A stretch of 64,000 bases of DNA from Gibbula magus (Eukaryota; Mollusca; Gastropoda; Trochida; Trochidae): NCBI GenBank assembly GCA_936450465.1, contig OW388297.1, positions 61,322,581 through 61,386,580 of the forward strand, written 5' to 3'. A program made the translations under genes and the position numbers. Below are positions 34,306 through 44,992 of this stretch, piece by piece. Each line of letters opens with the position of its first letter. The first letter of the stretch is position 1. The notes under the pieces are model-generated. The model was not told the origin of the DNA. It saw only the letters and a list, made by a program, of their open reading frames with translations, and did no database searches.

Positions 34306-34693
34306 AATTTTCAAAACCCGATGATGGATAAACTAATCAGCCCATGTGGAAAAACTATTTAGTTTTGGAATGCACTTGAAGAAAGCTTTCATTTGATATA
34401 TGACATGACATGATAAACTTAAAAAATAAAAATAATTCATTAATTTACCAAAACGCCGGCGGCCATCTTGGAAATGGCGGCCATTTTGAAAAAGTCACCA
34501 GCTAGAATTTGCAGAACTTTGTGCCATTGATATAAGGACAATATTTTTAAGGTATTCGGAAAAAATCAGCTTTCTACTATTTTTTTCCACCTCATGTCTA
34601 ATGGTCCTTGCCTATTACGAGGTGCAAGCCGAGTAAGGCTCCACGAGGAAAAGTGTAGGGTATCATTTGATACACGAGGAAAAGTACGAGTAT
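34306..34693 (-). repeat. Right terminal inverted repeat of the 4.5 kb element
   Basis: Inverse of 30228-30602. It keeps the same paired GGCGGCCATCTTGG / ATGGCGGCCATTTT motifs (34458-34487). Confidence 0.75.
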
Positions 34694-34799
34694 TTCTGTC
34701 TTATACCAACATACCGTCGAGTTTGAACAGATACTATTTCATAATATTTCTAAACAAATACAGCTGTAAAAACGGTATGTATGAAACGCATAACCCAAA

Positions 34800-35406
34800 T
34801 ACGGCCTCATCTGTGACAACTCCCGGGTACGCTCAGCCCGTGCTGCGTTGTATGGTTATCCATGTTTGGGGCTCGAAATCTAATTGATATGGCCTAATGA
34901 CGGTATTGTCAACGCAAACGCAAATGCAAACCTCCGAAGTTAAGTCCATGACTATGATTGATGTTAACCAGTTTCCTAAGTTTTTCACATATTGAGTGCT
35001 AGCATTGGTTGTCTTGGCAGTATTGAGATATAAACCAGCATATACTGCATCACCTTTACAACTAACGTGTTGATCACAAAGAAATAACTGGGGACATGCC
35101 TGCCTTTTTTCACTACAAAGAAAAGGAAAACATTTTTGCTAGCATTAAACTTGAGATGCCAGGTTTGAGCATATTTTTGGATAACATTGAGTAGACATTG
35201 GATACCATCATTTGAACAGCTCAATAGTGTTGTATCTTCTGCCAATAGTATGCCTGGCATACTAACCCAAGGAAGTTGTAAGCCTCTACCAGATTTATCA
35301 ATATCATGTACGAGATCATTGATATAGAGTGTAAATAGCCATGCCGATAACACACGTCCTTGACCAGCACCTTGCTGTAAAGGAAATACATCTGAAATAG
35401 GACGTA
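34800..35406 (-). pseudogene. LINE-B ORF2, 3' half of a split copy
   Basis: Minus-strand frame with RPISDVFPLQQGAGQGRVLS, AWLFTLYINDLVHDI, LLAEDTTLLS, YAQTWHLKFNASKNVF, then in a shifted frame YAGLYLNTAKTTNASTQYVK and NLGNWLTSI running on past 35,001. The catalytic YxDD position reads AED instead of ADD. Upstream it stops exactly at 35,406, where the 3' end of LINE-A begins. The missing upstream part is at 44,993-45,760, so this is one LINE-B interrupted by a large insertion. Confidence 0.7.
35001..35406 (-). repeat. 406 bp duplication flanking LINE-A, left copy
   Basis: Aligned by eye with 44993-45398 without gaps: 8 differences in 406 positions, about 98 percent identity. The left copy is continuous with downstream LINE-B sequence, the right copy with upstream LINE-B sequence. 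That is the arrangement expected of a target-site duplication made when the 35,407-44,992 segment was inserted. Confidence 0.8.
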
Positions 35407-35556
35407 TATGTTTATTCATCCTCCAATTTGTACAGGAGAGTTAGTTAACAATATAATAATATTACAAACATATAATTAAATATGAGAGATTTGAAATGAG
35501 AGACAGTTATTTACAGCTTGGTTCATTTAAATGTCATCAGTCGTTCTGTGCGGGCA

Positions 35557-36966
35557 TCACATATTGTCAGATCTTAGGTCGTAGAATAGTCTGCACATGG
35601 AATGGAGGAATGTAACCGACACCTCGACAAATGCCTCTTTGTCTCTACAGTTGAGATGGAAGTTTGGTCTGCAGGACAGGAGACATAGCACGAGGTCTTT
35701 GTCTGACATTTTGTGCAGATGGGCGCTGAAGTCCAGTGACCCAATGTTGGCTAAGGCACACCACAGCTTGTCTCTGATGTCGATGAGGTAGTCGCAGGCA
35801 GTTAGGATATGGAGTAGTGGATCGGTGTAGAACAATCCACATCTGTCACACAACGTTTCATCAAGATGTACATCTTTGTAGACTGAGCACATCTTGATTA
35901 GGAAGCTTGCAGATTTCCTTGTAGATGGAGTCGATTGTGAGAGGGTCCAAGCTTGATGCACTGTTAGTGTATGGTGAATTTTAGCGAACAGTGAGAGTTC
36001 TTCATCTTCAGAAATTCTCTTTCTCCATGCAGAGGTATGGTAAGACTGGACTGTGTTCTTGATGATTCTCTTCCAGGAAGTATAAGTTGGGAATTGTCCA
36101 GTATCGATGTAAGTATCTGCATATTGCTTGAGAGAGTACTTTTGCAGCAGTCTGTAGAGGTCTGGCATGAATCCTTTTGCTTCTGGTGAGACGTTGTGGT
36201 GGTATTGAAGTATTCTCGAGGTAAGTATCTTAAGTGGGAGGAGATGTTTCTTCATTGCTGTTAATTTTCCAAAGAATATCAGTTTCTTGGTGTCAATTTC
36301 AGCTTCCAGTGGTAGAAGACCAAGAAGGCCAAGACAGACATCAGTTCTTGTACGTCTCGGGAGATCTTGAATGTGTTTCACAACGTGTCTGAAGGCTCTT
36401 TCGAGGAGTTTGTTCTCAGTGTCTGATAAGGAATTCCACAGCTCACGTCCATGTAATGCCTTTGGAATCGACACGGATTTCACCAATCTCAGGCATGTTA
36501 AGGGACTTACAAATGTTATGTTGAATCCACTCGCTGATAAGATGTGTACACTTGCTTTAAGACTCGTACTGGCTTTAAAGGTTCTTTCCACTGAGTTCAT
36601 GTTGTATGTGAGGGTAACACCAACATGTGTTATCGTTTGTGCTCTCGGTAACGCGTTGCCATAGAGACTGGGGGGCTTGAAGTTAGTAGGCTTATTGCTT
36701 TTGTGTCTAAATGTGATAAGTACACTCTTTGAGGTTGAGAATGTGAATCTCCAGTTTCTGCTGTAGTCTTCAGCTATTCCAACGAGGACTCTCAAACCAC
36801 TCATAGATGGGCTGGCGAGTGCGATGTCATCGGCTTGAGTAGGACAGCACGTGTTGCTATCAAGAATACATGCACCTCTGTTGGTAGCAGTGAGGTCTGT
36901 CAAAAGTTGGTCAATGAACAGGAGATAGAGTCTGGCAGATAAAACTCCTCCTTGTCTGATTCCTTA
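35557..36966 (-). pseudogene. LINE-A ORF2, RT palm to C-terminal finger
   Basis: The longest clean frame in the window (448 codons from 36,903, open to the stop at about 36,966). It begins with motif B GIRQGGVLSARLYLLF and continues with QADDIALASPS (motif C), a thumb region (NKLLERAFRHVVKHIQDLPR, LGLLGLLPLEAEIDTKKLIF), FMPDLYRLLQKY and a final CDRCGLFYTDPLLHILTAC finger (Cx2C-x9-H-x4-C). Upstream it is separated from motif A by a one-base shift at about 36,960. The length and order fit ORF2 of a LINE with an APE endonuclease and a C-terminal zinc finger. The clade is not assigned. Confidence 0.8.
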
Positions 36967-37729
36967 GTAGAGGTAAAATGGTCTTGATTCTTTGTCCGCC
37001 AATGCTTACACAGCTACTTATTTTCGTGTACAGTTTATCTACCAGGATCCACAGATGGCCTTTTACACCGTTTTCAAATAGCTTTAATTTCAGGCCATTG
37101 TGCCAAACTGTATCGAAAGCCTTTGATGAGTCAAGAAAGGCTACGTGAAGATCAGATTTCTGTTCGTGGTAGTAGTGGATAGCTTCCTGGAGGTTAAATA
37201 AAGCGTGGAGTGCAGATAGCTTTGGTTGGTACGCCACCTGTTGGCAGTTTGGGAAGGATCTTGAAAATTCCAAGCCAGGTAGGTGTGGTAGTATAGCCAT
37301 TTCAAATAGTTTTTCAATGACTGGCAGGAGTGATATGCCTCTGTGTGATCCAGGTTCTTTCCTGTTTTTGTTCCCACCTTTATAGATTGGGAGAATAACA
37401 CTTGTCTTCCACGCTGCAGGGATATGTCCTGTGTTGATTACGAGGTTGAAGGGAGCACATATGTGTTGCATAAGCACTTGTCCTCCGTGTTTCAAATGTT
37501 CATACACCAGGTTATTCTGGCCCCCTGCTTTATTGTTTTTCAAGTTTTTACACACTTTTGAGACGTCTTCTACTTTAATAAGAGCTTGTCTTGGGACTAG
37601 ATAAGTCAATGCTTCGGAGCGTATTTGTTGCACTTTCAGGTCCACAGTGTTCTTAAATGGGTCATTGAAATGATTCTTATGATCAACCTGAAAAAGCTTC
37701 TCAAAATATTGCGCCCATGCATCCAGCAC
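36911..37729 (-). pseudogene. LINE-A ORF2, RT fingers and motif A
   Basis: A 272-codon minus-strand frame: LDAWAQYFEKLFQVDH, NLKNNKAGGQNNLVYEHLKH, PAAWKTSVILPIYKGGNKNR, HRGISLLPVIEKLFE, then motif A LHVAFLDSSKAFDTVWHNGL. The last codons (after ILPLL) are out of frame because of an indel at about 36,960. Upstream, another shift near 37,790 separates it from the endonuclease-to-RT linker. Confidence 0.8.
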
Positions 37730-37787
37730 TTTAGGGGGATCAACAACTATTTCTCCATTGAATGAGATAGGTTGTATTGTGTCTTTT

Positions 37788-39000
37788 CTATCTGAGGATT
37801 TTTAAGCGTTTCATCAATTTCCAGAACAGTCTATCGTCTATGTCTGACACGTCATCTATATCTTTGAACTGTTGGGACGTGAATTCACTTTCAGCATGTC
37901 TTAATTGACGTCTGGAGGCATCTTTTGCGAGTTTATAATCGCGGAATGACTTGTATTTAATTCCCCTTGGTTGACCTTCAGTTTCCATATATATCTGTAG
38001 TGACTAAGTGTTTTGTGGTGATCATCCACGATTTTGTTCCAGTACGGTTTCAGTGAAAAGTTGTAGACTTTGTGTGGGAGAGTATCATCACTTGCGGTTA
38101 GGATTGCATTGACTATCTGACCATAGTATTCTTCGATGTCTCCTTTTGAAGTTATGGTGCAGAGCATTCAATGGTCCATAGGTTATGAGACACTGCAAAT
38201 GTGTAATCACTTACAGTACCGTTCTGTGATGCTTTGTCCCATGCTACTCGAGGTTTTGATGGTGTACACATTCCAGGGGTTGTATTCGATACATTGTTGA
38301 CAGTAATGGAGCATAGGACGGGATGGTGATCCGACACATTAAAAGTATGATCTGATAGAATTTCGAACATCACACATGTTTGCTGCAGGAATGAGAATAT
38401 TATCTATCATAGTCTTAGGTCCTCCTTCGTATGACCAGAATGTCCAGTCTGGCCCTCGGCAGATTCTCTGCACATTCACTGATATCATGTTCATTCGTTT
38501 GAGCGTGTGATGCAGTTTACGTGTCCTTGAATCCATGGATGGGTTACATCTTGGTCCTACTATTTTACCGTTCAGATCTCAAATAAACACCACAGTTCCA
38601 AGGTTATTGTAAGCTTCGTGTATTTCTTCGAGTTTATCTAAGCTCAAGTTGTATTGGTCAATATGCTTGGATGAATCTGGTAGATAGACACAGAACATAT
38701 ATATTGGTCTATTCGAGGTTAGATGGAGTTCGATCCCAACAATGTAGTCTACGTCAATGTCAACAGGATGAACACAGGGTAGAAGGTGTTTAGCAACCAG
38801 GAGAGCTACGCCAGCTCTGGCCGGTCGTTTGTGCACATCAACTATTTGTCCATCTCCAAAAATTTTTGCATAAGCTGTATAGTGTTGCGATATACCGTCA
38901 AGTAGGGAAAGGTTGTGTGGGTAGAGTTTATGCTCAGTCAAACCACAAATATCAATCTTATGTTCAGAAAAACGTGAGTGAGGTATGGGATACTACTTGT
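37788..39000 (-). pseudogene. LINE-A ORF2, APE-type endonuclease and linker, frameshifted
   Basis: Several frames in order: EHKLYPHNLSLLDGIS, RPARAGVALLVAKHLLPCVH and YIVGIELHLTSNRPIYMFCV (38,579-38,941); MDSRTRKLHHTLKRMNMISV and GPDWTFWSYEGGPKTMIDNI (38,339-38,536); FNVSDHHPVLCSI (38,152-38,373), the catalytic SDH motif of APE-type endonucleases; then the linker with KPYWNKIVDDHHK (37,901-38,167) and FRDYKLAKDASRRQLRHAES (37,788-37,988). At least four small indels break it. The domain nicks target DNA to prime reverse transcription. Confidence 0.75.
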
Positions 39001-39032
39001 GATACCTCGGCAGTTCCAGGTCATTAAGTTCA

Positions 39033-40602
39033 TTAAAACCATCTTTGCTGTCTGCTTTTGGGTGGTATCCATTTCTTTACATTAATTCTCTTTGGCCAGA
39101 AGTTAGGATCGCTTACAGCATCTTTTGGTGAGAAGGGAACATTGAGTTGGGCCCAGTATGTTCCATAAGTTGGGTTATGTTTGAGTTGTATGAACGTGGC
39201 ATATATTCCTTTCTCTGATAGAAATTCACTAATGTCCCTCTCGCTCGTGGTTTCACTTATATTCCCGATAAAGAATCTTGCAACCCGATATTTCTGGTTA
39301 CCAAACTCAGGGTTTCTTGGGTGAGCACTATTGTTACTGTTTGTAACAGATCTTGAATTAGGATACTTACTGTTGAGGTGAACAGAGAGATTATAACTCT
39401 GTCGTTTGTTTTTATATACAAAACCATTATAGTCAACTTGATTGGTTGGGGGCGGATCTCGCCTTGTCTCGTGCAGGTTAGGTAACGGATCACTAAGAAA
39501 GCTAACATCTGGTCTTTCTGTTTCGAGAACTTGGCCCACAGGTAGAACCGTTATTCTTGATAGGAGACTATCACTGCTGTGAGGTGAACAGTGCTGTTGA
39601 TTGTCTACTGTATCAAGTGAGAAGTGTTGTGTCTCGTGGTGGATTCTGTAACTGGTTGATTGGTTGGCTCCTTGTGTGTTGTTTCAGCAAGCTCAATTCT
39701 GTCAAAGCTTGATTGGTCCGTTTGGGTAGCTCGTGATACCACTGATACCTGTCGTTGGTAACAATTACAATTGTGTTCTGGTGAGCTTGTTACCTATTTG
39801 ACTTGAGGCCTCATTGTTTCCATGGAGTTGGCTTGTTGTGTTAGTTGCTTTTTCAATTCATGTATTTCTTCTTGGTAGGATTCACGTTGATCTATGAGAG
39901 CTTGGATCTTAGCTGATTGTTCATCAATTATGCTCTCACACTTTTTTTTTTTTATCTGTAACGTGTTTTCCTTGATGAGTTTAGCAAATAAGTCAACATC
40001 CTGAGCGTATTCGACTCTAAGAGCAAGGAGGTCTTTTTGTAGATTTACAACAAGAGACTTTTGGACATTAAACTGCGATATGCAAAATTCATGATTGATT
40101 GGTTTAGAGATAGAGTCAGTTCTAGGATTCTTGGGGTAGTAAATTATATCCCAAAGTTCATCACAGTAGTCACCATCACATGCTCTGAATAAATAATAAC
40201 AGTCTTTTGCTATTTACTTCACTAGTGATTCACCATTTCTTCTTTCCAGACGTTTTCTTAATGTACCATCTTTACAAGGAAAATCTCCATTTTCATGACA
40301 TTTGCTGAAGAGGTCAGATCGGAAAGTTTCAAGGTCATTTTGGTCGTTTTTCAAAAGATCAAGAGTTTTGTGATAAAGTCTTCTTTAGAGATATCACCAA
40401 CATTACCATCAGTAAATAATGATATGAACTCACGGTTTGTCGGTTCAGAGTCCAATGTATCCCCGTTTGCCGTCTGATCACACTGGGTTGTTGATTCATG
40501 ATGTCTATATTCAACATTTTGACTGCTTTCAACATCATGAAGTTCGTTTGAAAGGGTATTACGTGTGGTTGTTGGATCATGAACTACTGCTAACAGCTGC
40601 AT
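39033..40602 (-). pseudogene. LINE-A ORF1 (RNA-binding protein), broken
   Basis: Fragments of an ORF1 protein. The 3' part (39,033-39,539) has YRVARFFIGNISETTSERDI and YWAQLNVPFSPKDA, which look like an RRM-type fold and would bind element RNA (inference). The middle (about 39,800-40,100) is coiled-coil-like in broken frames. The 5' part (40,351-40,602) is hydrophilic. It ends at 40.6 kb where LINE-C was inserted; its first 37 or so codons are at 44,875-44,986. Confidence 0.6.
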
Positions 40603-40706
40603 CCCACCACAGTTAGGGGTGTGCCGGTGGTGATGAGTATACTGCCCAGGTAGTATATCACTCTGACTCGGACTCTGACCATCATATACGATGTAAATCT
40701 CATACT

Positions 40707-42000
40707 GAACAGAAAACTTTCTCTAACTCCTGTTTTAACAAACCCAAGACATTTCTAGATAACCTTAACAGTACAGATGACTCTGTATATAACTATAATT
40801 TAGGTGAATCTATCTCATTTGTAAACAAATGTACTTCCGGATCTAATAGCAACAACATTGAAAACCGTGATTGTATTACCAAAGTATTAACCAATAATGT
40901 TAAAATATCGGACGTTTCTAATGATGATGTTGTTATTGACAAAGTTTATGTGGATACCATTAATGATAATGTTAATAATGATGTGTTTAGTGATAACGTT
41001 ATTGATGTGTTCAGTGATAATGTTGATGATGATGATGATGTTGCTGTTATAAATGATGATGATGATGATGATGATGACGATGATGACGATGATGATACAA
41101 ATACTTCATCGGAACTTAGTTTCTTGAGTTTGAACGTATGTGGATTACGAAAAAGAAGACATTAACCTGACTTTGTTGAAATGTTAGAACATTATGATAT
41201 CATAGGTCTACAGGAAACTAAAACTGATAACTTAGATGACATAGAAATAGATGGTTATAAAGTATACCTGAAACATAGAACTATTTGTTCAAGAAAGTCT
41301 GGAGGTATTGGAATTGCTTTTAAAAAACGTTACGAGAAATACATTACTGTTGTAGATGACAAAAATAGTAATAACTACATCTTATGGATACAAATATCCA
41401 AAGTTTTACTCAATATTGACCAAGATATGTATTTAGGTATTGTATATATATACCACCCGAGGGATCCAAATACGTTAACGATGATGCTTTCGTTGAATTA
41501 GAACATTCCATTTTGCATTATTTTACTCTAAGTAATTATGTTAAACTTGTTGGAGACTTTAACGACTTATGTGATTATGTTGTTATTGATGAACATATCG
41601 TGGAGCAGTTTAATCTAGACATAGACAACATGACCAGTGAAGTAAACCCAGAGATTGTTTTAGACTCGTTTGATATACCTCATACTAGAACATCACAAGA
41701 TAAAAACAATACAAATAATTTGGCTTTAGATTGTTAGAATTATGCAAGAATTTGAATATGTTGATTTGTAATGGAAGATTTGGTAAAGATAAACATGTCG
41801 GTAAAACAACGTGTAAAAACAATTCTATTGTTGATTATGTGATATCATCGCCAATGTGTCTACCTCTTTTAAGACAATTGGAAATACTTGACTTCTCACC
41901 TTTATATTCGGATGTTCATTGCCCACTCCATTTCACACCGTCGTCTGCAGTTAGTAATCCCGTAATGAATGAACAAACACAATATTCTCCGGAATAAACG
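40707..42000 (+). pseudogene. LINE-C acidic N-terminus and APE endonuclease, broken
   Basis: An acidic, repeat-rich leader (N/D-rich, with a (GAT)n-coded poly-Asp run at 41,056-41,095) leads into SFLSLNVCGLRKRRH, a stop, then EMLEHYDIIGLQETKTDN and SRKSGGIGIAFKK (41,181-41,330), then VKLVGDFNDLCDY (41,537) and SIVDYVISSPMCLPLL with LDFSPLYSDVHCP (41,826-41,930). These are the N..GL, QETK, GDFN and SDVHC (SDH-like) blocks of APE-type endonucleases. At least three frame breaks are present. Confidence 0.75.
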
Positions 42001-42012
42001 CATAGTAATCCA

Positions 42013-42612
42013 ATGTCCTTTAAACCAAAGCATTACGATACTAACAAAGCTGATGATTTCTGTAAGAACTTAGACATTAACAAATTAACACAGCTAAACC
42101 AACAGGTGAACTCAGACAATGCTAGTCCTGATGAAATCAACAACTTTGCATCAGATATCGCACACGTGCTCGTGCAGGCTGCACGTGATACATTCGGCGT
42201 GCGAAATCGCCGTGATTATAAACGAACTCATAAAAAGCAGAATAAACCATGGTTTAATAATGAATGTAAAACTATGAGAAAAAAGTTCCATAAGGCAAAG
42301 AAGAAATACAATAAATACAAAACACCCTTAAACCGATGTAACCTGCAGTTGATATCTAAATCATATAAACTGTGTTTAATTAGACATATGAAATTATATG
42401 AAAGGGATATGAAGTCTAAATTTAGGCAAAACATGAACTATTCACCCAAAGACTACTGGAAGTTGCTGAATAGTAAGAAGAAGTCACACGATGCATACCC
42501 TGACCTAGACACGTTTTACAATTTCTATAAATCTAATAATGAAAATTATTGTACTGAAGAAATAGACGAAGATCCGCAGTTGAAAGACGATGTTTATGAC
42601 ACTGAACACTGA
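42013..42612 (+). pseudogene. LINE-C linker between endonuclease and RT
   Basis: A 199-codon open frame, lysine-rich: KQNKPWFNNECKTMRKKFHK, KKKYNKYKTPLN, SPKDYWKLLNSKKKSHDAYP. This is the basic linker (W.N.ECK..RK, DYWK.LN) seen before the RT in several LINE groups. The RT follows in the next frame with a short overlap at 42,590. Confidence 0.7.
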
Positions 42613-44116
42613 CTTGGACAAAAATATAACAAAAGACGAAATTGTCACTGCAGTTACTAACCTAAAGCGCAGTAAATCATCGGGTATCGATTTTGTTGAA
42701 AACGACTATATGAAAGATGCTTTAAAATATATTCTTCCATCGATATCAAAACTGTTTAATCTAATATTAGATTCTGGTTGTGTTCCAGAAAGTTGGCTAA
42801 AAGGAATGATAAAACCGTTGTACAAAGGCAAAGGAGACATCAAAGATCCGAATTCATACCGCCCGATTACAATTTTATCATGTTTTGGAAAGTTGTTCAC
42901 GTCTATTCTGAATAATAGATTAGCGAAATTTCTTAACACAAACAATAATCTAAGTCCCGCCTAGGCAGGTTTCAGAAAGGGTTATTCAGTATCGGATAAT
43001 CTTTTTGTAATACATATGCTTTCAGAAATGCTAAAACTAAGAAAAAAGAAATTATAGTGTGTCTTCATTAATTTTACAAAAGCGTTCGATACAGTTTGGC
43101 GTATCGGCCTGTGGCACAAAATGGTCAGAAACGGGATAAATGGTAAATTTCTAAAACTAATAAAGAACATGTATCACGACATTAAGTCCGCAGTTATGCT
43201 TGATGATAAAATATCAAATACATTCCAGTGTTATTCTGGCGTTAGACAAGGAAAAAATTTATCCCCACTATTGTTCTCTATATTCATAAATGATGTAGAA
43301 AGCTTTCTACAAAAAAAAAACAACTGTAAAGGTGTTGATCTCGAATGTAATGAAGATGTAAATATAATGACAATCATAAAATTTATAATTTTATTGTACG
43401 CCGACGATGCTGTTCTTTTCAGTGAAAGTCCAGTTGAGTTACAAAAATCACTAAATGCATTCCAGCAGTATTGTTTCACTTGGAAATTACAAGTTAATCT
43501 TACAAAAACTAAAGTGCTCATTTTCGGTAGCGGACCTGCAAGTAAATCAAAACATTCATTCGTCTTCAATAGTCAGAATATTGAAATTGTCGACATGTAC
43601 AACTACCTTGGTATTAAGATTCATAGAAACGGTAGATACGTAAATACAATCAAATCACTTGTCGAGAGTGCAACAAAAGCAATGTATGCCCTTTTAAACA
43701 AAGTCCGAAATATAAATTTACCACTGAATTGTATTATATATGCCTTTGATACTATGATAGTGCCAATCATGATCTATGGATCCGAAATTTGGAGTTTTGA
43801 AAACTTACAGACTATTGAAAAATTACACATAAAATTCTTAAAGCTCATTTCCTCCTTGAGAAACAGTACACCAAACTTTGCTCTCTATGGTGAATTTGGT
43901 AGAGAACCAATTTATATCAAAATATATAAACGGGTTATAAGTTTTTGGCATAAGATTGCTACCTATACCAGTACCCTGAAAACCTCCAGTATTTTGTTTA
44001 ATTATGTACGTATTAATAAGTGTGATATGTTAGATAGATTGAAGTGGTTTTCATTTGTTAAAAAGATTTTAACAGACTGTGGGTTAAATGAAATATATGA
44101 CAATCCTGCCATTTGA
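42590..44116 (+). pseudogene. LINE-C reverse transcriptase, two stops
   Basis: 42,590-42,964: AVTNLKRSKSSGIDFVENDY, MIKPLYKGKGDIKDPNSYRP, ITILSCFGKLFTSILNNRL. After a stop at 42,961: AGFRKGYSVSDNLFVIHMLS, a second stop at 43,059, motif A VFINFTKAFDTVW, then a clean 331-codon frame (43,121-44,116) with SGVRQGKNLSPLLFSIFIND (motif B), LLYADDAVLFSES (motif C), YNYLGIKIHRNGR and VPIMIYGSEIWSFEN. Motif C is intact. It is one of the least decayed RTs in the window. Confidence 0.8.
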
Positions 44117-44589
44117 CTACCTCGTGGCTAGCCTCAACAGTAGAAAGGGTACTAAAGGACCAAAATTTACAAAACTGGAGAAGTTCTATAGAGCAAAGTT
44201 CAAAGGGCTTTTACTATAAACTATATAAACATGAATTATGCTTTGAACCATACCTTTTTATGTCTAAAGCTATATACTTACCAATTCTAAAATTTAGAAC
44301 CATTAACCACTATCTACCTGTTGAGACTGGCCGATGGACAAATATACCTAGGAATGAACGCTTATGTCAACTATGTAATTCCCCCGCTGTTGGTGATGAG
44401 TTTCACTACATTTTCAGATGTCAAGCCCTTCATCAGCAGCGGCAACTGTATATTCCTCAATACATTAATACATGGCCCAATTTCTATACATTTAAAAGAT
44501 TATTTTGCTCAAAAACTGGTAAGAATCTAAAGAACTTATCAAAATGTATTGCATGTATTAACAATCTGGTTGCAGTTTCACGTAAGTAA
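44113..44589 (+). pseudogene. LINE-C C-terminal domain with CCHC-like finger
   Basis: A 158-codon frame, overlapping the RT stop by 4 bases, with LPILKFRTINHYLPVETGRW and ERLCQLCNSPAVGDEFHYIF followed by RC. The finger pattern Cx2C-x9-H-x4-C is the same as in LINE-A. The ORF stops at 44,589; about 290 bp of 3' UTR follow. Confidence 0.75.
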
Positions 44590-44844
44590 TGGTTTGACCT
44601 TATATTTTCACCATTAGATTAGAATCATGAATTTATATTACATGATTATTTCACATTATCAGTCATGTTTTCAAATGCGATCTTGTTGTATGTATGTATG
44701 TATGTATGTATGTACATATGTGTATACTAGAATTATGTATGTTTATTATATTGTCACTATATATAGTACCCTAATGCCATCTTGGTGTACTTATGTATAT
44801 ATGTGTGTATTATGTTACTCATGTACCACCGCTGGTGGGTATTG

Positions 44845-44874
44845 AGCAATAAAAACCTTGAACCTTGAACCTTG
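44845..44874 (+). repeat. LINE-C 3' terminal short tandem repeats
   Basis: AATAAAAACCTTGAACCTTG and one more AACCTTG unit. Short terminal tandem repeats are a common form of LINE 3' end and mark the junction with LINE-A 5' sequence. Confidence 0.7.
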
Positions 44875-44992
44875 TAGCTAAATCAGTGTATAATAGTTCA
44901 TCAGAGCATTCCAGGGTAGTGGTGTTCTCTCTATATTCACAAAAACTTGGAGAGCGATTTTCCGTGTGACCTACGCTGTCGGCCATCTTGCG
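44875..44992 (-). pseudogene. LINE-A 5' end and first ORF1 codons
   Basis: On the minus strand: CGCAAGATGGCCGACAGCG, with ATG at 44,986-44,984, then an open frame (MADSVGHTENRSPSFCEYRE, ending LLYTDLATR) up to the LINE-C tail. CAAGATGGCCG matches the YY1 site that sits at the start of some LINE 5' UTRs (for example human L1) and here overlaps the start codon. The segment lies between the LINE-C 3' tail and the right 406 bp duplication, which is why it is assigned to LINE-A. Confidence 0.5.

Larger units (their letters stand above)
30228..34693. mobile_element. 4.5 kb long-TIR DNA transposon with unclassified gene (Academ-like?)
   Basis: Two inverted arms of about 375 and 388 bp (30228-30602; 34306-34693) enclose 3.7 kb holding a decayed plus-strand gene. 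Arms align over CGTGTATC(A/G)AATGATACCC, AATAGTAGAAAGCTGATTTT, GGCCGCCATTTCCAAGATGG and GGGTTTTGAAAATT. The gene's motifs (see its entry) belong to a multi-copy invertebrate protein family. The VVFDGYDN and GCDT-type motifs recall the XPG/FEN nuclease reported for Academ transposons, which is an inference. Two later insertions sit inside. The exact target duplication was not resolved. Confidence 0.6.
40610..44874 (+). mobile_element. LINE-C inserted in LINE-A
   Basis: Plus-strand non-LTR element of about 4.3 kb with a single long ORF2-type reading frame (endonuclease 41.1-42.0 kb, linker 42.0-42.6 kb, RT 42.6-44.1 kb, C-terminal finger to 44.6 kb). Its 3' end holds a (TATG)n run (44,687-44,714) and terminates in tandem CCTTGAA repeats after AATAAAAA (44,845-44,874). 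The 5' boundary is uncertain (40,610-40,710). It is oriented opposite to LINE-A, so the two elements lie back to back. Confidence 0.75.
35407..44992 (-). mobile_element. LINE-A, near full length, split by LINE-C
   Basis: Read on the minus strand: 5' end CGCAAGATGGCCGACAGCG at 44,992 with a start codon at 44,986; ORF1 start (44,875-44,986); an insertion of LINE-C (about 40,610-44,874); the rest of ORF1 (39,033-40,600); ORF2 endonuclease, RT and C-terminus (35,557-39,000); and a 3' UTR ending GATGAATAAACATA at 35,407. Without LINE-C it is about 5.3 kb. Flanking 406 bp duplications support a single complete insertion. Scattered frameshifts indicate it is no longer active. Confidence 0.7.

Noticed and set aside
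41024..41095. Acidic poly-Asp protein as a separate gene
   Set aside because: The (GAT)n-coded run continues directly into the LINE-C endonuclease motif SFLSLNVCGL, so it is the leader of that element.
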